A DNA stretch of 64,000 nucleotides from Sphaerolaimus hirsutus. Lineage: Eukaryota > Nematoda > Chromadorea > Monhysterida > Sphaerolaimidae. The DNA is taken from positions 558,001-622,000 of the forward strand of contig OZ038457.1 in the NCBI GenBank assembly GCA_964036195.1, written 5' to 3'. The position numbers and the translations under genes are program-made. This document shows, piece after piece, positions 55,430-64,000 of this stretch (position 1 is its first letter; each line of letters begins with the position of its first letter). Under the pieces are notes generated by a model that saw nothing but the letters and a program-made list of their open reading frames with translations, was not told where the DNA came from and did not search any database.

Positions 55430-56600
55430 CGTAGTTGTATGTTGAAAAGGGGTTTCGAGATTGTTTCAGGTACTTTATTTTGATCAGATACAGCGTGTTA
55501 CAAAAGCGTAAAGCCTAGCGAGCTTCCTAGTCGAAGTTTCTATCGCTAGCTTATTTTGTTCACTTGGGGTGGGTCCGCAGACTGAAGTAAAAACTCTCAA
55601 AGTAGCTAAGACACGGAAATCACGTATAGAAAAACAGCTACAGTAATTTCCTAATACAAATGCACAAATAAGACATAAATGCAACAAATAAACACATCTA
55701 GCCGAAACAGTTGCCTTATACTGCGCGTGCATACATTCAAATAATTATGGTAAAGAAATACCAGGTACAAATTGGGCTAATGGAAAAACTATTAATCTTG
55801 AGGCGCGAAGTCGGCAAACTCGGCCGATTTACTAATTTGCTTCAATTTGTCAGAAAACATTGACGCACATTGGAACTAATAAAATAGGGTTTGAAAACTG
55901 TAAATAGTAGTGTAAATGTTCCTAATGACGTAAATAGAATAAGGTATATTCAACATGATAATAATAATCACTTCCTGGAAACGTATGTTGAATAATCTAG
56001 CAAATTGGGACTTATTTGAGGTAAATGGGTATTGTAATTGAGCAGAGTTTATAATATATTCGATTGAGCAAGGTATTATAATTATTAAGTAAATATAAAT
56101 AGTTGTGAACAGGGTTATGACAATTATACCTATGCGAAGGGCTTTGTAAAGTAAATGCTAGTTGCACGCAGGGCACCATTTCTCTATTAGGACGCTGGCC
56201 TAGATAATTACGCAGCACGTAAATATTTACAAGATTTGACTTTTGTAAACTGCAAGTAAACTATGCAAATGTATGTATAATCATGATCAGAAAATTACGG
56301 CGAGTTGAATGAGCCTAATTTTATATTAATACACCTAATAATAACATATTTGACTTTTTAACCTAAACATTCCACATAAACCTATCAATAACTTATAGAA
56401 CACTTTCCTAATCGAATATTCTCCATGGATACATAATAAGTATAGGAAATACAATTTGCGTGGTAAATAAATATAGTGCAAATAGTAAATGTGCGAATAT
56501 GAACCTAATTATCAATTCTCTGTATTTCTTTATCCATCCATTTTGCCACGGTCAGCACACTCCGGGCGGAAGAGTTGCTGCACCCCGTTGTTGCAGCAAC
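55430..56600 (-). repeat. Probable 3' LTR of the BEL/Pao element
   Basis: This AT-rich region follows the stop of the - strand polyprotein. Read on the - strand it has a TATAAG at 55720-55715 and AATAAA at 55479-55474 and again at 55428-55423, in the order expected for U3, R and U5. The exact ends cannot be set because the 5' LTR lies outside the window. Confidence 0.45.
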
Positions 56601-56601
56601 G

Positions 56602-59145
56602 TCACATGCTGGTGGTGGTGGGCGCCAACGTGATGAGTGGCGTTTCCACAGTCGCCTCGGTGGTGAACGTGGTCGTGCGCGAAGTCGTGGGTGTGCGTGA
56701 AGTTGCAGGTCCGGTTGCTGGTGATGCCAACGCCGACCTAGCCTGATGATGAAGCAGGTAGTTGCCCGTGTCGCTTCCTGCGCGTTCGCGTGTGGTGAAT
56801 TTGCGGATATCAGGCATGTGAACACTGTCTCTGTTCCTGGCTCTGACTTGTCCCTCATCAGCTGAACTTTCATCTGGCTGAACGTATGCTGATAGTGACT
56901 TTGCCATTCTGTCTTCTGTTTCTGCTCTCCTGGCAAATCTGACAGACTGGGTTGAGTTGGATCTGGCTCTCCTCTTGATTGCTGGTCTCAACTCTGTTTT
57001 GCGTACTTTTCTTTGTGGATAATTGGTCTCTTTCTGAGTTGATTTCTTGATAGCATATCTGATGGCTCTAAAGCATAGCCATATGCATTTGAATGGACAC
57101 ACTATGCATTTCCATATGCATGTGTATACACACGGTGGAATCACTGGTTTCCCTGTGGCAATTCTCCAATTGTACCACAGGTATCCTGCAGCTACAATTC
57201 CGGCTATCAGGATTGTGATCCCCAGCAGCATTGCGATTGTGTTAATGATCACTTGAAAGGGTCCTTTCAGCATTCCTCCCATAAAGTTGGTGTACCCTTT
57301 TGATACTCCAGATATATAATGACCATATGCTTTGCCGATTCCTGCTGCTGTCTGTCCAATTCCAGCTCCAATGCCTTCTATTGAATTTCTGATCACTCTG
57401 GGATCCAATGACATATCTGCTGTGTAATCGATCAACTGGTTCTGCACATGCTCCAAATTCTGTAGTCTCTGAATCTGGCCTCTGACATCCATGAAATTGG
57501 TCGCTCTGTTGACAATGTTGGTGAACAGGTGAGGCGCATCAAACGTGAAGGCTTGCCATTGTCCTTTCCATGTCATTTCAATTGGCGTCTCTGTGACATG
57601 CACCATTCCATGTGCGGACTTCCACTGTCCATGCTCATTTCTGTACAGGTGCGGTGTGGTGTGGCTGCAGTCCTCTTCTGGTGATTTCTCCACCAAATCT
57701 CTGCTGCCTGGGCTCTTGAACCACAAGGGCCCGTCTTTGTCCAATCTCATTGGTGTGTACTTGTAACATGTCTCTCCCACTTTTCCTGTCTGATAAATTA
57801 TGTATGGCTGCACTTCCTTGCATTCCCAAAACATAATTGCTTCTCCAGCCCATTCTGCATGAACATCCTGTCTTCCCAGCATGGCTCGAATCCCCAGTGT
57901 AGGATCGATGCGGAAAAGCTGAGTCAACATGTCCAGCTGGTTTTTGCGAAGTTGACATAGCTGATGCCATACAATCGCAAATTGTGCCTGAGTCATTTCT
58001 CTGACCACATGTTGCAGGAACTGAAACTTGGAGTTTCTGTCATCCAATCTGGCATACAATGTTCCACTGATTGTCGACTCTCTTGCCTCCACTATCTTTC
58101 CTGGCATTGCCCATTCCACAGGCACATCTTCTCTTCTGTCAAACTGGATGAATACACCTCCTTGATCGGTGTAGTATGTGTCTCCTGGAACACATTCTGA
58201 ACCAATTGGCCTCTTTGTCTTGTTGCTGTGGGAGTATGCTGCTTGTAACTTTGATACGATAATTGTCTGGCCAGATATCTCTGATTTGAATCTGCCAATT
58301 CTCTCATATGCACATTGATGCTTGAAGTTCTCCGTATCCCACACTGTGATTCCATAGTTGTGGTCTCTGCAATGTCCCATCATGGCTCTGCACTGGCTGA
58401 AATCTTGTAAGTCGCTGATTACAGTCTTTCCATCGAGTGAAGCCACGGTTCCTTCTTCCATGTAGAAGTTACTGACAACATTCTCTTTGTCATGACAACA
58501 CCATGAATATTCCACATTCAAGGTTTGATTAGTTGTCCACACTCTGGGCTCCATTTCCACCAAAGGTGTTCCTCTGAACATCTTGTGAATTCTTGCATAG
58601 TTACAGGCTACCACGCCAACTTGCTGGTATTTCTCAAAATTGCCTGTAATGCCTTTCGCTCCCCAGAAACTGGTGTGTGTGATGATTTCTTTGATTCTGA
58701 TGTAGCATCTGTATGCTTTCTCTTTCTGTGGAATCTGTCTCTGTGCGTAAAGTGTAACTTTCATTGCCTTGACAAAATTCCTTGGTGGGATATGGCACTG
58801 CACTTCTTCAGGAACTGTAAGCGCATGTCCATGTCTTCCACTGGTGCAAATCTGATACTTCTGGCTTTGTGAACTGATCACCTGTTCCACAGGATGATCC
58901 TTGATTGCATCCTTGAATCTCTCATAAGTCTGCATTTCTCTGACAGATTTTGGTGGCCATTCTGAAGGCAAAGGCGGCAATCCATGATGCGCTGCCAATG
59001 ATGGTGGCCTTACTGTCGAGGTTTCTAGAACGTATGTTCTGGAAAATACTTCGCTGTAAGCTTTGCCGGCTTCTCTCAGCGTTGCTGACTCTGACATGCC
59101 TGTCAACATCAACACCATGCACAGCATTCCAATCATCAGACTGCT
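56602..59145 (-). other. env-like: Env-like glycoprotein domain (residues 1513-2359)
   Basis: A hydrophobic signal-like segment (1514-1528), a Cys-containing ectodomain of about 600 residues, a Gly-rich stretch (2103-2139), a transmembrane segment (about 2141-2169), a Cys-rich juxtamembrane patch (2184-2203, possible palmitoylation) and a long basic then Thr-rich tail. The segment around 1927-1954 has the LGR-x3-HA-x3-GE then W-x-C arrangement that reminds me of class III fusion glycoproteins such as those of chuviruses, which BEL/Pao elements are known to have acquired in insects. That origin is an inference. No stop or frame break is visible in this part. It would need proteolytic cleavage from Pol or a spliced mRNA. 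Confidence 0.65.
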
Positions 59146-62100
59146 GGTGGTTGCTGTGGCCTTCCCTGTTGCACTCCTCAGGACTCTATCTGATGCTGAG
59201 TTCCTCTGAGTAGGGTTTGGTACAGAGCCTCTGTTCAAGCTCTGATTTCTGATATGTTTCTGGACAATTGCTGGGTCCAGTAAATCCACTTTGACTGTCA
59301 CTGCTGTCTCTGGGATATCCATTGTCTTTGAATTGATTTCCAGCGGATACAATTGATTGAGTGGTCTGCTGACCACATTTCTGTTGGCAGTTCTGACTTT
59401 TGCTGAGCGAATCTGTCCATCTTTGCTGGGCTCTAACTGCTCGATGTGACCCATCCTCCATGTACCTCTGGGCATGTTCTCTTCATAAATCAGCACAACT
59501 TCATTCACTTTGGGTTCTTGAGTCGCTGTCAATCTGCCATGTTTGTGTGTCACCTGAGTCCTTTCCCTCAAGCTCGGGATATACTCTTGATGCCACAAGT
59601 CCCAGAACTTATCCAAAGTTTGCTGGGTTGTCTCCCAATATTTCTGCAGTTTCGCTGCGTTATCCATTCTGGGCACAAATTCTCCATCTTTGTCTGCGTC
59701 AAACTGTGGTGCTCCAATCTGACCTTCCCCTGTCAGGAAGTCTTTTGGCGTCAGCACTCTGAGGCTTTTTACATCACCATAGATATAAGAGATTGGCCTG
59801 CTGTTGATCACTGCCTCGACTTCTGGCAAAAGTGTCAACAATTCTTGCAGGGTTAACATTCTGTGCCCCACAGCTGCCTTGAAATGTTTCTTGGTGATGC
59901 CCACCATTCTCTCATAGACTCCTCCCTGCCATGGTGCCATAGGAGTAGTCATGTTCCACTGGATTTGTTGCTGTGAGCAGTAAGTCTGTACTGCTCCACT
60001 TTTGACCATCTCTGACCATTCTTTCCCAGTATTAATGGCCTTGTCAGTGCTTGAGCTGAGCACTTTCTCTGTTAATTTGAATTGCGTTGCATTGTCTGAA
60101 ATCACTGCCTCAGGCTTTCCGCGCCTGGCGATGAATCTCCTGACTGCATTCAGGAATTCCTGTGCTGTCATGTCCAGCACACTTTCCAGGTGAACTGCAC
60201 GTGTCACCATACATGTGAACAAACAGATCCACATTTTCCTGTGATCTTTGTCCACTTTGTACCAAACTGGTCCCAAATAATCCAAGCCCGTGTACTGGAA
60301 CGGTCTGGCTCTCTGAACTCTGGTTTCTGGCAAATCTGGCATTGGTGGAAGCTGGTACGGCTTCGCTCCCAATTTCTTACAGGTTGGGCAGGTTCTCGTC
60401 ACATTGTAGATCACCCGTCTGCCCTGTGTAATCCAGTACTTTTGTCTGATCGCTGCCAATGTGTGTTGCACTCCTGCGTGCATCAATTTCTCATGCTGGT
60501 CTCTGACAATCAGCTGAGTCACTGTAGCCGTTGCTGGCAACAGTATGAGTGGCACTGTGACCTCCTGTGGGTCTGTATGCTCCATTCTGCCGTGGCACTT
60601 CAGGATTCCATCCTGATGCATTTGCACATTGAGCCATTTGATCAACTGCTGGTCTGCAGCTGCTTTCTTGCCATCCTGGCTGCCTTTGCTGTGGCCTGTT
60701 GCCAGAATCTTTGCCACTCCTTTGTAATGATTCTGTTGCGTCACTTTGATCCAATATTTCCACGCACTCTCTCTCTCTTCAATACTGATAATTCCCTGTG
60801 GTTTTATTGTACCACAGATACTTTCCATGATTTCTGACAATCCATTCTGATTGTCATTTCTGTTGCGTTTTTTGTGCATCTGTCGCACAAATCTCATCAC
60901 GTATACTGTTGCATCCAGTAATTTCGTCAGTGATGAGAATCTCTGAATCTCAATTCCCAATGGGTTGCTTTGCTTGCTTTCATCAGCTTGCACATTGCTG
61001 GCATCTGGGTCACTGACCACTTGCTGTGTGGCGCCCAGGTAAATTGGACTGGCTTTTGGGAACTTGAGCTCTTCTTTCTTGATTTCTGCCATTACTTCTG
61101 GCGTAACTGGCTCCACTTTCGGCTCTGGCCACTCTCCAGTCATTAGCCATTCTGGCCCTTTCCACCACAGGTTACTGCCTTCCAACTCTGACATATTCAT
61201 GCCTCTTGTGGCCATGTCAGCTGGGTTCTCCAGTCCTGCTATGTGTCTGATGTGCATGTTCTCTGTCTCACTCTGAATTTTCCTGATTTCATCCAATCTG
61301 TTCTTGACAAAACATGCCAGTGGCTTCGCTGTTGTTAGCCACTTCAGACAACAGGTTGAATCTGACCATACAACTGTTTGACTGAATTTGACGTCCTTGA
61401 GCTCTTTGTGAATAAACTTTGACATTCTGCTGCCGATCAACATTGCTAACAATTCCAGCCGTGGAATTGTCACTTCTGGTTTCTTTGGAGCGAGTCTCAA
61501 TCTGGAGTACAGCAGGCTTGACGTGCCGCTGTCATTTTCTGTTTTCTGGCATATGTATGCCGCTGCGCTGTATGCCATTGCTGAGGCATCGACGAAAATG
61601 TGCAGTTGTGCATCTGCACCACTCTGATAATTCAAATTTCGGTTGAACTTGATCTGTCCAACTTTGAGCAACTCTGTCTCTAATTGCTGCCAAATTGCTG
61701 TCTGTTCCTCAGACAGGGGTGTGTCCCATTCTTTGGCACTTGGTCCTGAATGCCATAACGTTTGCAAAAATCTCTTTGCTGGCAGTAGGACAGGACTGAC
61801 GAGTCCCATTGGATCAAAACATCCCGCAGTCACCTTTGCAACTGTCCTTTTCGTGGGAAGTTTGATTTTCTGGTCAGTTTCTGATAATTGTGGTTGCTGA
61901 ACTGTCTTTGGCGTTTTCAGCCACATCTGGTCGCTTTCTATGTCCCATTTCATTCCTAGGACTGTTGTGACAATTTCCTTGGCTACATCTGACTCTGCCA
62001 ATTGCCAAGTAAAGCTCTTATTGTTGCTGTTCCATTCTCTCAGATTCATCTGTGCCTCTGTGAACAGCACTTTGGATTCCTGGTACAATTCGATTGCTTT

Positions 62101-63681
62101 CTGCTCTGTGTCCACACTGAGGATCAAATTATCCACATACAGATTTTCATCGATCAATTTTGCATTTTCTGTGCCAGCTTGATTCAGGTGGTATCTGACT
62201 GTCAGCGCCAGCAGCGCTGGACTGCAGATTATACCAAATGGCACTCTGGCAAATCTGTAAATCTGAATGTTGTCCTCCATGGATGGTTTCGTGGGATCCT
62301 TGTACCACAGAAATCTTGTCACATCTCTGTCACTGTCCTGCAGACTAATCTGCAGAAACGCTTTCTCTATGTCTGCGACCAGGGCGATTCCATGCAACCG
62401 GAATCGCATCAGCATCCCTACCAGCTGTGGTAGTATCACTGGACCGCGGTACATGCACTCATTCAAGCTTGGCATGCCTGGCGGTTTCGCTGAGGCATCA
62501 TATACCTCTCTGACCTTTGTGGTAGTTTTCTCTGGCGTTATCACTGGTTGATGAGGCAATATATGGAACTTTCTGCCATCCATAATATCTTCTTGAACTT
62601 TTTCAATCACTCCTTGCTCCTCTTGCGCTTTCATGATTGCCTGAATTTTCTCTAGTAATTCTGGGTCTCTCTTGAGCCTGTTGGTGAGGTATCTGAACCT
62701 TTTGAACGCCATTGCTTTGTTGTCTGGTAGTTCATACAAATTTGGCTTGTACATGAACTTTACAGAGTACCGTCCATCTGGATTTCTCTGTACACTCTCA
62801 TTGAATTGCTTGATGGCCTCATCATCCTCGACGAGGTCTGGCTGGTCCATTATGCCAATGGTATCCAGTCTGTCCATGTCTTTGACATTTGGTACAGGAG
62901 CAATTGACAACGGTGCCTCCTCGTACCACTTTTCTCTCTGAATTTGATGCACAATTGTGTTGACCACCACCGGATATGCGCCATCCGTGGTCCATTGATT
63001 TCTGTTGCTCGTCAGCTGCCCACCTCCCATCAGCAATCCCAATTCTGACGGAATGACATACAATCCTGACGGAAGTCTGGTGGTGCTGGTGTTTCTGGAC
63101 ATCAAGTCCCAGAAATAATTCAAACCCACAATAATGTCTGGCTTGAACTTGCACTCTGTCCCTTTTTCCTTGGGAATTCTGTCTGCAAAGTAACTCTCAT
63201 CCGGGAAGTACTTCTGCAGGTACTTTTCGTCCTGTTCTGACACAGGCACTTTGACTTGTTCTGTGGTCAACGTCGGGACCACATCAGCCACCATATCAAC
63301 TTTCTGGCCATTTCTGAGCCGCATTCTGAATTCCACTTGCTGTACTACTTTATAGTGCGGCTTTTCATTTCCGAATGTGTACACCTGGATGTGGTGTTCA
63401 CCTGTACTCTTCAAATTGAGTTTCTTGGCCACTTTCTCTGACATGTACGTTCCCTGGGATCCTGTGTCCAGGAACGCTTGAATCTGTAGTGGTGGCTTTT
63501 CAGGCTCCATCTCTGTATCCATTTCTGAAGCCTCAATCACGGTTCTGGCTGTCATCAACATTGACATATTCTTGTTTACTGACAGGTTCACTGACGTATT
63601 TTGTTGCTTTGTATTTGGTTCTGTAACCACTGTGCTGGATATGGTTTCTGTCTCTACCATTTCTGGTCCAGCTTCTTCCAC
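56602..63681 (-). CDS. BEL/Pao Pol polyprotein with fused Env-like part
   Basis: An open frame of 2359 codons. Order: aspartic protease (FLDTGSQGTYM, Asp72); reverse transcriptase about 390-620 with Asp437 (ALVADIEKAFLQI) and YVDN at 515-518; the following A17-type linker; RNase H with Asp698, Glu743, Asp774, Asp822; integrase zinc site (His1068, His1073, Cys1098, Cys1101) and D-D-E core Asp1134, Asp1196, Glu1257; C-terminal integrase region to about 1450 (LNQLYPLEI). The DTGSQ protease, the SLNECMYRGP start of RT and the integrase GLDYLGP and SDNATQF words are typical of BEL/Pao. It then continues without stop into an envelope-like protein. YVDN in place of YVDD is known in this group. The listed start is the first in-frame candidate; the frame is in fact open back to the TGA at 63727-63729. 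Confidence 0.93.
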   Translation of the reverse strand: MEEAGPEMVETETISSTVVTEPNTKQQNTSVNLSVNKNMSMLMTARTVIEASEMDTEMEPEKPPLQIQAFLDTGSQGTYMSEKVAKKLNLKSTGEHHIQVYTFGNEKPHYKVVQQVEFRMRLRNGQKVDMVADVVPTLTTEQVKVPVSEQDEKYLQKYFPDESYFADRIPKEKGTECKFKPDIIVGLNYFWDLMSRNTSTTRLPSGLYVIPSELGLLMGGGQLTSNRNQWTTDGAYPVVVNTIVHQIQREKWYEEAPLSIAPVPNVKDMDRLDTIGIMDQPDLVEDDEAIKQFNESVQRNPDGRYSVKFMYKPNLYELPDNKAMAFKRFRYLTNRLKRDPELLEKIQAIMKAQEEQGVIEKVQEDIMDGRKFHILPHQPVITPEKTTTKVREVYDASAKPPGMPSLNECMYRGPVILPQLVGMLMRFRLHGIALVADIEKAFLQISLQDSDRDVTRFLWYKDPTKPSMEDNIQIYRFARVPFGIICSPALLALTVRYHLNQAGTENAKLIDENLYVDNLILSVDTEQKAIELYQESKVLFTEAQMNLREWNSNNKSFTWQLAESDVAKEIVTTVLGMKWDIESDQMWLKTPKTVQQPQLSETDQKIKLPTKRTVAKVTAGCFDPMGLVSPVLLPAKRFLQTLWHSGPSAKEWDTPLSEEQTAIWQQLETELLKVGQIKFNRNLNYQSGADAQLHIFVDASAMAYSAAAYICQKTENDSGTSSLLYSRLRLAPKKPEVTIPRLELLAMLIGSRMSKFIHKELKDVKFSQTVVWSDSTCCLKWLTTAKPLACFVKNRLDEIRKIQSETENMHIRHIAGLENPADMATRGMNMSELEGSNLWWKGPEWLMTGEWPEPKVEPVTPEVMAEIKKEELKFPKASPIYLGATQQVVSDPDASNVQADESKQSNPLGIEIQRFSSLTKLLDATVYVMRFVRQMHKKRNRNDNQNGLSEIMESICGTIKPQGIISIEERESAWKYWIKVTQQNHYKGVAKILATGHSKGSQDGKKAAADQQLIKWLNVQMHQDGILKCHGRMEHTDPQEVTVPLILLPATATVTQLIVRDQHEKLMHAGVQHTLAAIRQKYWITQGRRVIYNVTRTCPTCKKLGAKPYQLPPMPDLPETRVQRARPFQYTGLDYLGPVWYKVDKDHRKMWICLFTCMVTRAVHLESVLDMTAQEFLNAVRRFIARRGKPEAVISDNATQFKLTEKVLSSSTDKAINTGKEWSEMVKSGAVQTYCSQQQIQWNMTTPMAPWQGGVYERMVGITKKHFKAAVGHRMLTLQELLTLLPEVEAVINSRPISYIYGDVKSLRVLTPKDFLTGEGQIGAPQFDADKDGEFVPRMDNAAKLQKYWETTQQTLDKFWDLWHQEYIPSLRERTQVTHKHGRLTATQEPKVNEVVLIYEENMPRGTWRMGHIEQLEPSKDGQIRSAKVRTANRNVVSRPLNQLYPLEINSKTMDIPETAVTVKVDLLDPAIVQKHIRNQSLNRGSVPNPTQRNSASDRVLRSATGKATATTSSLMIGMLCMVLMLTGMSESATLREAGKAYSEVFSRTYVLETSTVRPPSLAAHHGLPPLPSEWPPKSVREMQTYERFKDAIKDHPVEQVISSQSQKYQICTSGRHGHALTVPEEVQCHIPPRNFVKAMKVTLYAQRQIPQKEKAYRCYIRIKEIITHTSFWGAKGITGNFEKYQQVGVVACNYARIHKMFRGTPLVEMEPRVWTTNQTLNVEYSWCCHDKENVVSNFYMEEGTVASLDGKTVISDLQDFSQCRAMMGHCRDHNYGITVWDTENFKHQCAYERIGRFKSEISGQTIIVSKLQAAYSHSNKTKRPIGSECVPGDTYYTDQGGVFIQFDRREDVPVEWAMPGKIVEARESTISGTLYARLDDRNSKFQFLQHVVREMTQAQFAIVWHQLCQLRKNQLDMLTQLFRIDPTLGIRAMLGRQDVHAEWAGEAIMFWECKEVQPYIIYQTGKVGETCYKYTPMRLDKDGPLWFKSPGSRDLVEKSPEEDCSHTTPHLYRNEHGQWKSAHGMVHVTETPIEMTWKGQWQAFTFDAPHLFTNIVNRATNFMDVRGQIQRLQNLEHVQNQLIDYTADMSLDPRVIRNSIEGIGAGIGQTAAGIGKAYGHYISGVSKGYTNFMGGMLKGPFQVIINTIAMLLGITILIAGIVAAGYLWYNWRIATGKPVIPPCVYTCIWKCIVCPFKCIWLCFRAIRYAIKKSTQKETNYPQRKVRKTELRPAIKRRARSNSTQSVRFARRAETEDRMAKSLSAYVQPDESSADEGQVRARNRDSVHMPDIRKFTTRERAGSDTGNYLLHHQARSALASPATGPATSRTPTTSRTTTFTTEATVETPLITLAPTTTSM

Positions 63682-63726
63682 AGTAACACAATTTACTGTG
63701 GCCTTTCTCTGTTGGCTCTGTGCTGG

Positions 63727-64000
63727 TCAACCTGCCATCGGCACAGACTTTCTGCCATTGTTTGCTGATTGCTGGCCACTCTGTTGACCATTTGCTTTGA
63801 ATGCTGGAATTTGCCGTCCAGCGTTTCCATTGCCATTGTCACCAAATTTCTCTGGGCACACTGCCGTGTGGTGCCTATTGGACTTGCAATAGAAGCAACT
63901 TCTCGTAAATTGACATTGATTCATGTAATGCCCTTTCTGCAGGCATCTCAGGCATCGCTCTGCCTTTGACAAAATCACTCTCCTTTCTCTGGCAGTTTTG
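63727..64000 (-). CDS. BEL/Pao Gag, C-terminal part (truncated by window)
   Basis: The frame is open from the window edge and ends KSVPMAG before TGA. It contains two zinc knuckles: CLRCLQKGHYMNQC and CFYCKSNRHHTAVC, both perfect C-x2-C-x4-H-x4-C, the nucleic-acid binding part of Gag. The TGA is followed in the same frame, with no other stop, by the protease-containing ORF. BEL/Pao elements usually have one continuous gag-pol frame, so the TGA is either a readthrough site or a nonsense mutation. Confidence 0.85.
   Translation of the reverse strand, partial: KTARERRVILSKAERCLRCLQKGHYMNQCQFTRSCFYCKSNRHHTAVCPEKFGDNGNGNAGRQIPAFKANGQQSGQQSANNGRKSVPMAG

Noticed and set aside
58000..63000. Many + strand frames of 60-215 residues
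   Set aside because: Antisense shadows of the BEL/Pao polyprotein.

Overview
The window is arthropod-like nuclear DNA: AT-rich, intron-containing, and dominated by transposable elements. A BEL/Pao element carrying an envelope-like protein fits an insect or related arthropod. No species can be named from the sequence alone. There is no operon structure, tRNA, rRNA or CRISPR array that I can see. A 200-base run of N lies at 25451-25650.

Two spliced genes can be assembled on the + strand from reading frame, GT/AG sites and matching phases. Gene 1 (about 9991-26925, 5' part unseen) has candidate exons at 9991, 12651 and 14649, an exon split by the N gap, and three solid 3' exons encoding a C-terminal C2 domain with calcium-ligand aspartates (synaptotagmin/Slp/rabphilin-like). 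Gene 2 (44761-51045) has seven phase-consistent exons giving 327 residues of a protein I do not recognise. Two upstream Q/H/P-rich exons (39400, 41119) are also in phase and may be its alternative 5' part.

Most of the rest is small non-autonomous DNA transposons, often nested two to four deep. One group ends in TACCGTATT(T/A)CCTCGAA, inserts at TA (mariner/Tc1-like by inference) and is built of C-run/G-run units. A second group carries 8-bp target duplications (hAT-like by inference). Its families each have an interior made of one short motif repeated in both orientations: GGCGCC, GGCACC, CGAATTTT, TACGTAAA, ACACTT, GGAAAA and others. At least a dozen copies have recognisable target duplications, six of them perfect.

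The 3' end (53587-64000) is retroelement DNA. A + strand gag-like ORF of 550 codons is followed by a frameshifted, damaged zinc knuckle. On the - strand lies a BEL/Pao element: LTR-like DNA (about 55430-56600), then a 2359-codon ORF with protease, reverse transcriptase, RNase H, integrase and an in-frame envelope-like glycoprotein. A single in-frame TGA separates it from the zinc-knuckle end of gag. The element runs off the window at 64000.
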